Origin: Streptomyces sp. NRRL S-37
GTDB lineage: Bacteria > Actinomycetota > Actinomycetes > Streptomycetales > Streptomycetaceae
DNA: 29,702 bases
Direction of reading: 5' to 3'
Assembly (NCBI RefSeq): GCF_000721605.1
Contig: NZ_JOIZ01000041.1
Coordinates: forward strand, 1-29,702
The translations under genes were made by a program, and so were the position numbers. The notes under the pieces are model-generated. The model was not told the DNA's origin and made no database searches. It was given only the letters and a program-made list of their open reading frames with translations. Positions 17,562 to 26,166 of the stretch are shown in pieces (the first letter of the stretch is position 1; every line of letters starts with the position of its first letter).

Positions 17562-19891
17562 CCACGACCTTCCCGGCCGGCACCACCTCCACCCAGGCCC
17601 CGGCCCCCTCGTCGGCCGCGCTCACCGGCAAGCGGCGCATCGCCTTCGCCTCCTACGTCGACGAGAACTACCTGCCCGGCTTCCTCGCCCTGCTGCGCAG
17701 CCTCGCCCTGTCCAACCCGGGGGTGTGCGAGGACTTCGTCGTCCTCCACGACGACCTGCGCCCCGGCTCCATCGCGAAGATCCGCGCCCTGCACCCGCGC
17801 ATCGTGCTGCGCCGCGTGGACGCCGAGCGGTACGACTCGTACAAGAAGGGCGACCAGGACAACTACCTGGTCCGCAAGGCGTACTTCATCCTCGACGTCT
17901 TCCGGATCCGTGACTACGACACGGTCATCACCCTCGACACCGACATGGTGGTCCTCGGCGACCTGGGCGAACTCCTGAGCCTGCGCGAGGGACTGGCGGC
18001 CGTCCCGCAGTTCTTCTACGGGCAGCACAAGCTCAACTCCGGTCTGCTGGTGATCCAGCGCGAGTACCTCAGCGACGCCTTCTGCGCGAAGCTCGACGCG
18101 ACCGGACGCAGCGGGGACTACGAACTCGACAAGCACGACCAGGGCATCCTCAACGCCGTCCTGGACGGCGACTTCGTCCGGCTCGACGCCCGCTACAACT
18201 TCGTCAAGCGGCGCCTGTCCGGCGACCTGCCGGTGCCCGACGACACGGCGATCCTGCACTTCACCGGGCGGCACAAGCCCTGGCAGGGCGGCGAGGCCGG
18301 CTACTCCCAGGCGGAGGAGCGCTGGCGCGGATTCGACCTGTCCGACGACGACTTCCACGCCGCGTACCTGGCGTCCTCCGGAGGGCTCCACCACGACCTG
18401 CTGGTGCACTTCGGCACCCCGCACGTCATGCGCACCGGGGACGTCGAGTGCGCCCGCAAGGTCGCCGCCGCGCACATCGCGGCCGGTGACTACCAGGACG
18501 CCGTCGACATCCTGAGCAGCGTCCGCATCCCGCTCGACGAGGCGTGGCCGCACGAGGTGTTCGGCCACGCCCTGATGAGCGTCTCCCGCTACGAGGAGGC
18601 CAGGGCCCAGCTGCTGCTGGCCACCTCCGCGCCCAACCGGGCCGCCACCGCCTACGCCCGGCTCGCCCAGATGGCCTGGGTGCACGGTGACGACACCGAG
18701 GCGCTGCGGTACGCCACCGCCGGCATCTCCGTCGACCCGACCCACCGGTCGAGCCGGCTGTGGGCCCAGCGCGCCGGCACCGTGCCCGCCCAGGAGCAGG
18801 GCAGCCCCGGGGAACAGCTGGCGCACGTCGCCTTCTACATGGACCGGCAGGGCAACGCGGGCGACAAGCTGCTGCCGGAGACGGTGCGCCTGGCGTTCGG
18901 CGAGGACACCACCTCCCGGCGCTGGCACTCCGTCCACGCCCACCGCCTGTTCGACGAGGCGGCCCTGGAGCGGGTCAACGCCCGGCGCGGTCTGGTCATC
19001 GGCGGCGGCGGACTGTTCATCCCGGACACGATGCCCAACGGCAACAGCGCCTGGCAGTGGAACGTGGCCGACGAGCAGCTGAACGGCATCGACGTGCCGA
19101 TCATGGTGTACGCGGTGGGGTTCAACGCCTTCGACGGGCAGTCGTACCGGGCCGGGCGGTTCCGCGAGAGCCTCCGGCTGCTGGTGGAGAAGTCCGCGTT
19201 CTTCGGACTGCGCAACCACGGCTCCATCGCGAAGGTACGGGCGATGCTCCCGGACCACCTGCACGACCGGGTCCGCTTCCAGCCCTGCCCCACCACGGTC
19301 AGCCGTCAGCTGGTCCCCGGCTGGACGGACCCGGCGCACCGCGAGGACACCGTCCTGCTGAACGCCGCCTACGACCGGGCGGGCCTGCGCTTCGGGCACG
19401 ACTACGGCCACTTCCTCGCGGAGATCGCGAAGGCCGTACGGGGCATCGGCGCGCACACCGAGGTCCGCTGCGCCGCGCACTCGCTGGACGACGAGCGGAT
19501 CGCCTTCGACCTGCGCCGTGAGCACGGCATCTCGCTGCCGGTGATCCCGATGTACGACTTCGACAACGACGCCATCCGGGACCTGTACGCGAGGACCCGC
19601 CTGGTCATCGGCATGCGCGGGCACGCCGGGATGATCCCGTTCGGCGTGGGCACACCGATCATCAGCCTGATCTCGCACCCCAAGATGGCGTACTTCCTCG
19701 CCGACATCGAGCGTCCCGAGTGGGGCATCTCCGTGCACGAGCGGAACCTGGGCGCGATGCTCACCGAGCGGGCCGTCGGCATCCTGGACGCCCACGCGGC
19801 GACGGTCGCCGACGTCCACGAGCGCCAGCAGACGCTGTGGAAGGTCACCGAGGAGAACGCGGCCGACCTGCGGAGGATCCTCGGATCCTGA
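17558..19891 (+). CDS. GT8 glycosyltransferase / TPR / polysaccharide pyruvyltransferase fusion
   Basis: 777 residues, three parts. Residues about 27-260 form a GT8-type GT-A domain with DTD at 127-129 (TLDTDMVVLGD) and the C-terminal HFTGRHKPW (H234-W242) that binds metal and nucleotide sugar. Residues about 300-415 are helical, TPR-like (CARKVAAAHIAAGDYQDAVDIL, RYEEARAQLLLA). Residues about 420-770 match polysaccharide pyruvyltransferase (PF04230, CsaB/WcaK type): GNAGDKLLPE at 432, VIGGGGLF near 480-487, and LVIGMRGHAGMIPFGVGTP around H689. It would add a hexose and a pyruvate ketal to the local polymer, with PEP as pyruvate donor. Translation is coupled to the GT29 gene by a 4-nt overlap, and a strong terminator follows. 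Confidence 0.88.
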   Translation: MTTTFPAGTTSTQAPAPSSAALTGKRRIAFASYVDENYLPGFLALLRSLALSNPGVCEDFVVLHDDLRPGSIAKIRALHPRIVLRRVDAERYDSYKKGDQDNYLVRKAYFILDVFRIRDYDTVITLDTDMVVLGDLGELLSLREGLAAVPQFFYGQHKLNSGLLVIQREYLSDAFCAKLDATGRSGDYELDKHDQGILNAVLDGDFVRLDARYNFVKRRLSGDLPVPDDTAILHFTGRHKPWQGGEAGYSQAEERWRGFDLSDDDFHAAYLASSGGLHHDLLVHFGTPHVMRTGDVECARKVAAAHIAAGDYQDAVDILSSVRIPLDEAWPHEVFGHALMSVSRYEEARAQLLLATSAPNRAATAYARLAQMAWVHGDDTEALRYATAGISVDPTHRSSRLWAQRAGTVPAQEQGSPGEQLAHVAFYMDRQGNAGDKLLPETVRLAFGEDTTSRRWHSVHAHRLFDEAALERVNARRGLVIGGGGLFIPDTMPNGNSAWQWNVADEQLNGIDVPIMVYAVGFNAFDGQSYRAGRFRESLRLLVEKSAFFGLRNHGSIAKVRAMLPDHLHDRVRFQPCPTTVSRQLVPGWTDPAHREDTVLLNAAYDRAGLRFGHDYGHFLAEIAKAVRGIGAHTEVRCAAHSLDDERIAFDLRREHGISLPVIPMYDFDNDAIRDLYARTRLVIGMRGHAGMIPFGVGTPIISLISHPKMAYFLADIERPEWGISVHERNLGAMLTERAVGILDAHAATVADVHERQQTLWKVTEENAADLRRILGS

Positions 19892-19897
19892 AACAGG

Positions 19898-19933
19898 GTG
19901 AGCCCCCGCGGCCGGTGGACCGCGGGGGCTCAC
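19898..19933. terminator. Strong hairpin terminator
   Basis: A perfect 14-bp stem (19898-19911 with 19920-19933) with an 8-nt loop begins 7 nt past the stop of the GT8/pyruvyltransferase gene. It lies between convergent transcription units. Confidence 0.85.
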
Positions 19934-20020
19934 GCACGCGGGTTCAGCGGCCCGCGGCCTTCCTCACCGGCCGGGGCGGGCGGGAACCGCCGTGCCGCCC
20001 CCGGCCCAGCTGGGCTTCCT

Positions 20021-21388
20021 TCACTGCTCACCGGTGGGAGCGGAGGCCGCCCGCCGGCGTGCCACCGCCCGCCGCAGACCCCGTGCCTTGCGTGCGACCC
20101 GCCGTACGGTGGCGTTGCGCGGCAGGAAGCCCAGCTGGGCCGGAATCCCGCCCGGCAGCCCCAGGGACGTCAGCCGCTTCTTCGTGAAGTACCCCAGGGT
20201 CCCGTCGTCCAGCCGCGTCGACAGATACCGCTCGGTCCCGGCCCGCAGCTCCGGGAGGATCTTCGGCTGCATCGCGAACCCGACGGCCCGCACGAGGTCG
20301 CCGAGCGCCTCGGTGTCCATGCTCCCGCGCCGCTCCGCGACGGCCGCGCGGTCGTCCGGCGCGGGCAGCAGCGCGTGGACGATCGTGACGGGGACGCGGT
20401 TGCTGTTCTCGTACGGCGTCAGCCGTTTCAGCAGCGTGTCCGTGCCGACCCGGGCCACCGGCAGACCGTACAGCTCGGACGCGGTGAGCAGGGCCGTGGA
20501 GAAGCAGCCGACGACCAGCGCCGGACGCATCCGCTGGTAGAGCACCTCGGCGAGCACCGGGGTGTCCAGCACCGTGAGATCGGCACCGAGCCGCTCGGCC
20601 TCCCGCTCCAGGGTGCGGGTGAAACGGGCCGGGGCCGTGGGGTGCGGCTTGAACAGCACCCGGGTGCGGCCCAGCTCCACCGCGCCCTTCAGCATCCGTA
20701 CGTGCAGGTCCTCCTCCTCCTCGACGGAGAGGATGCGCAGCGCGGACAGGTACTGGCCCAGCAGCAGCGCGGGCTCCTCCACCTCCGGCAGCCCGGCACC
20801 GGTGTCGACCAGCTCGGCGAGCACCTTGGTGAACGCCGGGGTCGGCACCACCTCCGGCGCGACACCGAACTCGGTGAGCAGCAGCGGCCGCAGCCCCGGC
20901 ACCAGGTCCAGGTGGAGCAGGCGCTCCACCCGTGTGCCGACCAGCGGATCGATCTTGTTGCGGGTGGGGCCGTAGCTCATCAGGCCGTCCGCGTAGACGG
21001 TGACGGGCGCGTCGGTGAAGATCTGCGCCACGCCGAGGGCCGGGTTGACCTGGATGGACTCCACCGCGAGCGCCACGTCGTCGTCACCGATGTTCCAGGC
21101 CAGCCGCAGATACCGCTCCCACAGGGGCACGTCGTCCACCCGCGGTTCCCAGCCACCGGGATGGAAGGGGAAGACGGCCTCGTTCCACGACACCACGTCG
21201 TCGAAGCGCGACCGCAGCCGCTCGAACCCGGGCATCTCGTCGACGGAGGGTGTCGTCTCCGGCGTCACCGCGTTGTTGGAGACCAGCAGGATCCGCCGGT
21301 CGGCGGGTGCGAAGCAGCCCGCGTCGAGAGCGGCGGCGAGCGTGGCGGTGCCGTACAGGGTCGACGCCATGAAGATCTGTGTGCTCAC
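20021..21388 (-). CDS. Polysialyltransferase-family glycosyltransferase
   Basis: 455 residues, no membrane helix. It has features of the bacterial alpha-2,8-polysialyltransferase family (PF07388/GT38 type). These are an N-terminal FMASTLYGTATLAAAL strand-helix, ADGLMSYGP (133-141, in the place of the acidic-Gly motif), FKPHP with H249-P250 (HP motif for CMP-sugar binding), and GCFSTALLTASEL (294-306, Ser/Thr motif). It likely transfers or polymerises the CMP-activated nonulosonic acid made by the neighbouring genes. The C-terminal 60 residues are strongly basic, which fits membrane association. GTG21388 is preceded by GGAGG with a 7-nt gap and overlaps the stop of the GT2 gene by 4 nt (GTGA), so the pair is coupled. 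Confidence 0.85.
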   Translation of the reverse strand: MSTQIFMASTLYGTATLAAALDAGCFAPADRRILLVSNNAVTPETTPSVDEMPGFERLRSRFDDVVSWNEAVFPFHPGGWEPRVDDVPLWERYLRLAWNIGDDDVALAVESIQVNPALGVAQIFTDAPVTVYADGLMSYGPTRNKIDPLVGTRVERLLHLDLVPGLRPLLLTEFGVAPEVVPTPAFTKVLAELVDTGAGLPEVEEPALLLGQYLSALRILSVEEEEDLHVRMLKGAVELGRTRVLFKPHPTAPARFTRTLEREAERLGADLTVLDTPVLAEVLYQRMRPALVVGCFSTALLTASELYGLPVARVGTDTLLKRLTPYENSNRVPVTIVHALLPAPDDRAAVAERRGSMDTEALGDLVRAVGFAMQPKILPELRAGTERYLSTRLDDGTLGYFTKKRLTSLGLPGGIPAQLGFLPRNATVRRVARKARGLRRAVARRRAASAPTGEQ

Positions 21389-22365
21389 GCCGCCACCTCC
21401 GCGGCCGGCACCGGACGGCGGCGCAGCCGGCGCAGCCGCCCGGCGCGCTCGGCGTCCATCGAGCCGAGCGCGTCGTCGAGGACGTCCTGCGGCATGCGCC
21501 GCAGAGCGGCGGCACTCATCACCTTCAGCCTCCTCGCCACGGACGGCTCGAACCTGTCGACGGCGCCCAGGTGGTGGGCGATGATCGCGCAGTACGTGCG
21601 CACGGCCTTCGGCAGCAGCGCCGCCGCCTCCGGGTCCCTCGCGGTCTCCTCGATCACCTGGTCGAACGCGCGGATGAAGTCGAGCTGCCGGGCGTCGCCG
21701 ATCTGCGTCAGCGACGAGGTGACGCCGCGCCGGTAGAAGACCCCCAGCAGGCTGGTCACCGCGAAGGACTCCGCCTCCCGGTGCAGCTTCCAGATCCAGG
21801 GCCGGTCCTCCGCCGTGCGCAGCCCGTCGGTGAAGTGCAGCAGGCCGCGCTCGACCAGACGGCGGTGGTAGACGCCCGCCCAGGCATAGGCGTAGTCGAC
21901 GGACGTGGTCCGGTGGGCGGGCAGGATCGCGTCGCGCGGCCGCAGCACCACATTGCGCCGGCCGTGCGGGACGCGGTGCACGGTGCGGGCCCGCGCCGTG
22001 CACTGCACGTGATCGGTGCGGACGAAGTCGCAGCCCAGCGCCTCGATCGCGGCGACCAGCCGGGCGTAGTAGCCGGGCGCCAGCCAGTCGTCGCCGTCCA
22101 TGAAGGTCAGGTACTCGCCACGGGCCCGGTCGATGCCGGTGTTGCGGGCGGTCGCCAGGCCCCCGTTCCGTTCGTGTCTGACCAGGACCGCCCCCTGCAG
22201 TTCATGTTCCGCGCGCGAGAGAAGGTCTGCGGTTCCGTCGGTCGAACAGTCGTCGACGAGAATGAATTCGAAGTCGTCGCGCGCATTGGCGCGCAGACTT
22301 CGCAGGGCATCGAGGGCGTATTGCCGCACATTGTAGAACGGCACGATCACGGAAAGCTTCGGCAC
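21385..22365 (-). CDS. GT2 family glycosyltransferase
   Basis: 326 residues. The GT-A fold starts at once: MPKLSVIVPFYNV, LVDDCSTDGT, then NGGLATARNTGIDRARGEYLTFMDGDDWL with the metal-binding DGDD near residues 91-94. A C-terminal region of about 110 residues is helical and basic. It probably extends or primes the polymer. GTG22365 is chosen over a 28-residue longer start at 22449. The extra residues are Ser/Pro-rich and not family-like, and TAGCGT (22373-22378, minus strand) stands 7 nt before GTG22365, the arrangement of a leaderless transcript. The upstream start would also lie inside the PHO-box region. Confidence 0.88.
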   Translation of the reverse strand: MPKLSVIVPFYNVRQYALDALRSLRANARDDFEFILVDDCSTDGTADLLSRAEHELQGAVLVRHERNGGLATARNTGIDRARGEYLTFMDGDDWLAPGYYARLVAAIEALGCDFVRTDHVQCTARARTVHRVPHGRRNVVLRPRDAILPAHRTTSVDYAYAWAGVYHRRLVERGLLHFTDGLRTAEDRPWIWKLHREAESFAVTSLLGVFYRRGVTSSLTQIGDARQLDFIRAFDQVIEETARDPEAAALLPKAVRTYCAIIAHHLGAVDRFEPSVARRLKVMSAAALRRMPQDVLDDALGSMDAERAGRLRRLRRRPVPAAEVAA

Positions 22366-22372
22366 CCTCGAA

Positions 22373-22427
22373 ACGCTAGGAGACGGCCGGACAGGAGAAC
22401 TTTCCGACGGGCGTACACAGGGTGAAC
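22373..22427 (-). promoter_or_regulatory. Leaderless promoter of the GT2 gene with PhoP-box-like repeat
   Basis: Read on the minus strand: GTTCACCCTGT then GTACGCCCGTC (22427-22406), two 11-nt units matching the PhoP direct-repeat consensus G(G/T)TCAYYYRSS at 9 and 8 of 11 positions. After 27 nt comes TAGCGT (22378-22373), and after 7 nt more GTG22365. The consensus is from memory. Confidence 0.55.
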
Positions 22428-22501
22428 TCGATGTGTCGGAATGGTGCATCGCTTGTGCTTCCAGGAAATCCGCGGGCCGGTTCGGCTTTCGGTGGTGTGT
22501 T

Positions 22502-22556
22502 GTTAACTTCTCGTTGATTCACGGTTGGGCCATGCCTAGAATTCGCTTCCTAGCGT
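22502..22556 (+). promoter_or_regulatory. Promoter of the neuA-neuB operon with PhoP-box-like repeat
   Basis: GTTAACTTCTC (22502-22512) and GTTGATTCACG (22513-22523) match the PhoP unit at 8 and 10 of 11 positions. A third in-phase GTT unit follows. TTGATT (22514-22519), 17 nt, TAGAAT (22537-22542) is a good HrdB-type promoter whose -35 lies inside the box. TAGCGT (22551-22556), 27 nt past the box and 7 nt before GTG22564, would give a leaderless start. Confidence 0.6.
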
Positions 22557-22563
22557 CTTCGAC

Positions 22564-23871
22564 GTGCCAGCAAGTGCAACGAAGCCTCTCAGGGTCGCGG
22601 TCCTCGCGGATTCCGACACCCGGTGGAAATGGGGCGCGCTCACCGCGAACCGCGTCGCTCCGCGCGGAATCCTCCTCGACGGATTCCTGCTGCGGGGCCG
22701 CGCCACCCCCACCGCCCGCCAGCTCGGCGAGGTCGGCGTCACCGCGGACTCGCTCCGCGAGGTCACCGCCGTCGAGTTCCTGCGCGCGATGCGCGAGGAG
22801 TCGTACGACCTCCTCGTGCTCGCCCTGGTCGGCGGCGGGGTGCAGGCGATGCTGCACGGACTCAAGCGCGCCTGGGAGGACCGGCCGCGGCGGCCCGTCG
22901 TCGTCACCGGATACGTCGGTGTCGTCTACGAGAAGCTCGCCGACGGTCTGCTGCTGCGCCACGGTGCCGACCTGGTGCTCGCCAACTCCCGCCAGGACGC
23001 GGACCGTTTCCGCGCCGTGTACGAAGGCGTGGGCGCCGACGCCTCCTCGGTGACCGAGGTCGCGCTGCCGTTCCTCGGCGGGGCCGCGTACGAGGGCGAA
23101 CACGACCCCTATACGGTCGTGTTCGCCGCCCAGCCCTCCGTCCCGGACAGCCGCAGGGACCGTACGTACCTGCTGGAGCGGCTGGTGCGGCACGCCCGCC
23201 GGCACCCCGGGCGCGAGGTGCTGCTGAAGCTGCGCTCCAAGCCCGGTGAACACACCACGCACATCGAGGAACTGCCCTACCAGAAGCTCGCCCAGCGGCA
23301 GGACCTGCCGCCCAACTTCCGTCTGGTCTACGGGCACATGGGCGAGGTCCTCGACCGGACCGACCTCCTCGTCACCGTCAGCTCCACGGCCGCCCTGGAA
23401 TCGCTGCACCGCCGCATCCCGACCGCGGTCCTCACCGACCTCGGCATCCGGGAATCCCTCGGCAACCACCACTTCCTCGGCTCCGGCTGCCTCGCCTCCT
23501 GGGACCAGCTCGACGACGGACACCGCCCGGAGCCCGACCCGGAGTGGGTCGCCCGGCAGGGGGTCGCGTCGGACGGCTCGTACGGGACGGCCTTCGACGC
23601 GGCCCGCGCGCGCATCGCCGGGCTGCTCGGCCGGCCCGGCGGACTGCCGCCCCTCACCCCGTACTACACGCCCGTCACCGCGCCCGGCTACCTGCCCGGC
23701 ATTCTCGCCCGCCACCACCTCGGCCCGGACGGCACCCCGCTGCCCGGCGCCCCCGCCGCCGACCGGGAGCCCGGACCGGTCCGGCAGATCGTGCGCCGGG
23801 CGGCGCGCGGCGCCTACCGGCACGGCGTGCAGCGCGTGGCCCCGGTGATCCGCCGGATGGGCGAACTGTGA
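22564..23871 (+). CDS. Putative GT-B type glycosyltransferase (DUF6716-like)
   Basis: 435 residues. No classical family motif is certain. The alternating strand-helix pattern is that of a GT-B enzyme: LRVAVLADSDTRWKWGAL at the N-terminus, then PVVVTGYVGVVYEKLADGLLLRHGADLVLANS. The C-terminal half has VVFAAQPSVPDSRRDRTYLL, EVLLKLRSKPGE and DLLVTVSSTAALESLHRRIP, the last like the donor-binding segment of capsule and CDP-glycerol-type transferases. I recall proteins labelled DUF6716 putative glycosyltransferase next to actinobacterial neuA, and this fits. GTG22564 has no Shine-Dalgarno, but TAGCGT sits 7 nt before it, so translation is probably leaderless. First gene of the neuA-neuB operon; neuA follows after 32 nt. 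Confidence 0.75.
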   Translation: MPASATKPLRVAVLADSDTRWKWGALTANRVAPRGILLDGFLLRGRATPTARQLGEVGVTADSLREVTAVEFLRAMREESYDLLVLALVGGGVQAMLHGLKRAWEDRPRRPVVVTGYVGVVYEKLADGLLLRHGADLVLANSRQDADRFRAVYEGVGADASSVTEVALPFLGGAAYEGEHDPYTVVFAAQPSVPDSRRDRTYLLERLVRHARRHPGREVLLKLRSKPGEHTTHIEELPYQKLAQRQDLPPNFRLVYGHMGEVLDRTDLLVTVSSTAALESLHRRIPTAVLTDLGIRESLGNHHFLGSGCLASWDQLDDGHRPEPDPEWVARQGVASDGSYGTAFDAARARIAGLLGRPGGLPPLTPYYTPVTAPGYLPGILARHHLGPDGTPLPGAPAADREPGPVRQIVRRAARGAYRHGVQRVAPVIRRMGEL

Positions 23872-23903
23872 CCGGCCCGACCCCTGCTCAAGGAGCTGAT
23901 CCC

Positions 23904-25166
23904 ATGTCCCACCCGCCGACGGTGCGCCGTGTGCTCGCCGTGATCCCCGCGCGCGGCGGCTCCAAGGGCGTACCCGCGAAGAACCTCGCCCCCGTCGGCG
24001 GCGTCCCCCTGGTGGCGCGCGCCGTCCGCGAGTGCCGCGCCTCCCGGTACGTCACGGACGTCGTCGTCTCCACCGACGACCAGGCCATCGCGGCCGCCGC
24101 CCGGCAGGCCGGCGCCGAGGTCGTGCTGCGGCCCGCCGCCATCGCCGGCGACACCGCCACCTCCGAGGCCGCCGTCCTGCACGCCATGGACACCCACGAG
24201 GCCCTGCACGGCGCCCCCGTGGACGTCGTCCTGCTCGTGCAGTGCACCAGCCCCTTCCTGCTCCGCGAGGACATCGACGGGGTGGCCGCCGCGGTCACCG
24301 ACCAGGGTGCCGACACGGCGGTGACGGTCGCCCCGTTCCACGGCTTCATCTGGCGCGACGGGGCGGACGGGGCGGCCCCGGCCGGTGAAGTGACCGCCTC
24401 CGCCGACGCCGGCCTGACCGCCACCGGAGGCCACGGCGTCAACCACGACAAGTCCTTCCGCCCCCGCCGTCAGGACCGCCCCCAGGACCTCCTGGAGACC
24501 GGCGCCGCCTACGCCATGGACGCGGCGGGCTTCCGCGCGCACCGGCACCGCTTCTTCGGCCGTACCGAACTCGTCCGCACCGACCCGGCCCGCGTGCTGG
24601 AGATCGACGACCCGCACGACCTCGCCCGGGCCCGCGCCCTCGCCCCGCTCTTCGACGCGGAGCGGCCCGGCGCCCTCCCGACCGCCGACGACATCGACGC
24701 GGTCGTCCTCGACTTCGACGGCACCCAGACCGACGACCGGGTGCTGATCGACTCCGACGGACGGGAGTTCGTCTCCGTGCACCGCGGGGACGGACTCGGC
24801 ATCGCGGCCCTGCGCCGCAGCGGCCTGAGACTGCTGATCCTGTCCACGGAACAGAACCCGGTCGTCGCCGCCCGCGCACGCAAGCTCAGGCTCCCCGTGC
24901 TGCACGGCATCGACCGCAAGGACCTCGCACTGAAGCAGTGGTGCGAGGAGCAGGGCATCGCGCCGGAGCGCGTGCTCTACGTCGGCAACGACGTCAACGA
25001 CCTCCCGTGCTTCGCCCTCGTCGGCTGGCCCGTGGCGGTCGCGAGCGCCCACGACGTCGTACGCGGCGCCGCACGCGCGGTCACCACCCTCCCCGGCGGT
25101 GACGGCGCGATCCGAGAGATCGCCGGCTGGATCCTCGGTCCCTCTCTCGATTCCCTCCCCAAGTAA
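23904..25166 (+). CDS. neuA: CMP-acylneuraminate (Kdn) synthetase fused to KdsC-like HAD phosphatase
   Basis: 420 residues. The N-terminal cytidylyltransferase (about 8-250) has the CTP-binding loop AVIPARGGSKGVPAKN, STDD, LLVQCTSPFL and the late VLEIDDPHDLARA. The C-terminal domain (about 265-410) is a KdsC-type HAD phosphatase: DFDGTQTD (D270, D272), LSTEQNP, a Lys in DRKDLALK, and GNDVNDL. The same fusion occurs in vertebrate CMP-sialate synthetase. Because no free phosphatase lies in the locus, the HAD domain may convert Kdn-9-phosphate to Kdn before activation (inference; both nucleophile and acid Asp are present). ATG23904 follows AAGGAG with an 8-nt gap. neuB starts 14 nt downstream. 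Confidence 0.92.
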   Translation: MSHPPTVRRVLAVIPARGGSKGVPAKNLAPVGGVPLVARAVRECRASRYVTDVVVSTDDQAIAAAARQAGAEVVLRPAAIAGDTATSEAAVLHAMDTHEALHGAPVDVVLLVQCTSPFLLREDIDGVAAAVTDQGADTAVTVAPFHGFIWRDGADGAAPAGEVTASADAGLTATGGHGVNHDKSFRPRRQDRPQDLLETGAAYAMDAAGFRAHRHRFFGRTELVRTDPARVLEIDDPHDLARARALAPLFDAERPGALPTADDIDAVVLDFDGTQTDDRVLIDSDGREFVSVHRGDGLGIAALRRSGLRLLILSTEQNPVVAARARKLRLPVLHGIDRKDLALKQWCEEQGIAPERVLYVGNDVNDLPCFALVGWPVAVASAHDVVRGAARAVTTLPGGDGAIREIAGWILGPSLDSLPK

Positions 25167-25180
25167 GGAAACGCCAGGTC

Positions 25181-26119
25181 ATGAGCACCAACTCCCGCAT
25201 CCGCACCTTCGGCACCCGCGAGGCCGGCCCCGGCCGCCCCGTGTACGTCACCGGCGAGATCGGCATCAACCACAACGGCGACATCGAGAACGCCTTCAAG
25301 CTGATCGACGCCGCCGCCGAGGCCGGCTGCGACGCGGTCAAGTTCCAGAAGCGCACCCCGGAGATCTGCACCCCGCGCGACCAGTGGGACATCGAGCGCG
25401 ACACCCCCTGGGGCCGGATGACGTACATCGACTACCGCCACCGCGTGGAGTTCGGCGAGGACGAGTACCGCCAGATCGACGAGTACTGCAAGAGCAAGAA
25501 CATCGACTGGTTCGCCTCCCCGTGGGACACCGAGGCCGTCGCCTTCCTGGAGAAGTTCGACGTCCCCGCCCACAAGGTGGCCTCCGCCTCCCTCACCGAC
25601 GACGAGCTGCTGCGCGCCCTGCGCGCCACCGGCCGCACGGTCATCCTCTCCACCGGCATGTCCACCCCGAAGCAGATCCGCCACGCCGTCGAGGTCCTGG
25701 GCAGCGACAACATCCTGCTCTGCCACGCCACCTCCACCTACCCGGCGAAGGCCGAGGAGCTGAACCTGCGGGTCATCAACACCCTCCAGCAGGAGTACCC
25801 GAACGTCCCGATCGGCTACTCCGGCCACGAGACCGGCCTGCAGACCACCCTCGCCGCCGTCGCCCTCGGCGCCGTCTTCGTCGAGCGCCACATCACCCTC
25901 GACCGCGCCATGTGGGGCTCCGACCAGGCCGCCTCCGTCGAGCCGCAGGGCCTGCAGCGCCTGGTCCGCGACATCCGCACCATCGAGGCCTCCCTCGGCG
26001 ACGGCGTCAAGAAGGTCTACGAGTCCGAGCTCGGCCCGATGAAGAAGCTGCGCCGCGTCACCGGCGTGGTCGCCGAGGCGGAGATCGCCGCCGCCGCCGG
26101 CGAGCCCCTCGCCGTCTGA
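25181..26119 (+). CDS. neuB: NeuB-type nonulosonic acid synthase, lacking the SAF domain
   Basis: 312 residues. The PEP-condensing TIM barrel is complete: GEIGINHNGDIENAFKLIDA, DAVKFQKR, CHATSTYP, PIGYSGHETG and FVERHITLDRAMWGSDQAASVEP. It ends at about residue 312 (KKLRRVTGVVAEAEIAA...), where NeuB, SpsE and NANS proteins normally continue with a 50-60-residue SAF (antifreeze-like) domain. It condenses PEP with mannose-6-phosphate (giving Kdn-9-phosphate), ManNAc or its phosphate. Lack of neuC in the locus favours mannose-6-phosphate. AAGGAA overlaps the neuA stop, 10 nt before ATG25181. Codon use is extremely biased (almost only GCC, GAC, CTG, ATC, AAG), suggesting high expression. Confidence 0.93.
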   Translation: MSTNSRIRTFGTREAGPGRPVYVTGEIGINHNGDIENAFKLIDAAAEAGCDAVKFQKRTPEICTPRDQWDIERDTPWGRMTYIDYRHRVEFGEDEYRQIDEYCKSKNIDWFASPWDTEAVAFLEKFDVPAHKVASASLTDDELLRALRATGRTVILSTGMSTPKQIRHAVEVLGSDNILLCHATSTYPAKAEELNLRVINTLQQEYPNVPIGYSGHETGLQTTLAAVALGAVFVERHITLDRAMWGSDQAASVEPQGLQRLVRDIRTIEASLGDGVKKVYESELGPMKKLRRVTGVVAEAEIAAAAGEPLAV

Positions 26120-26166
26120 AGCCACCGAACCCACCCATCCCTTACGACGGGAACGGTCGTACGTCG

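Noticed and set aside
22366..22449. 28-residue N-terminal extension of the GT2 gene
   Set aside because: Ser/Pro-rich, not family-like, and it overlaps the PHO-box and -10 region; the GT-A fold begins directly after GTG22365.
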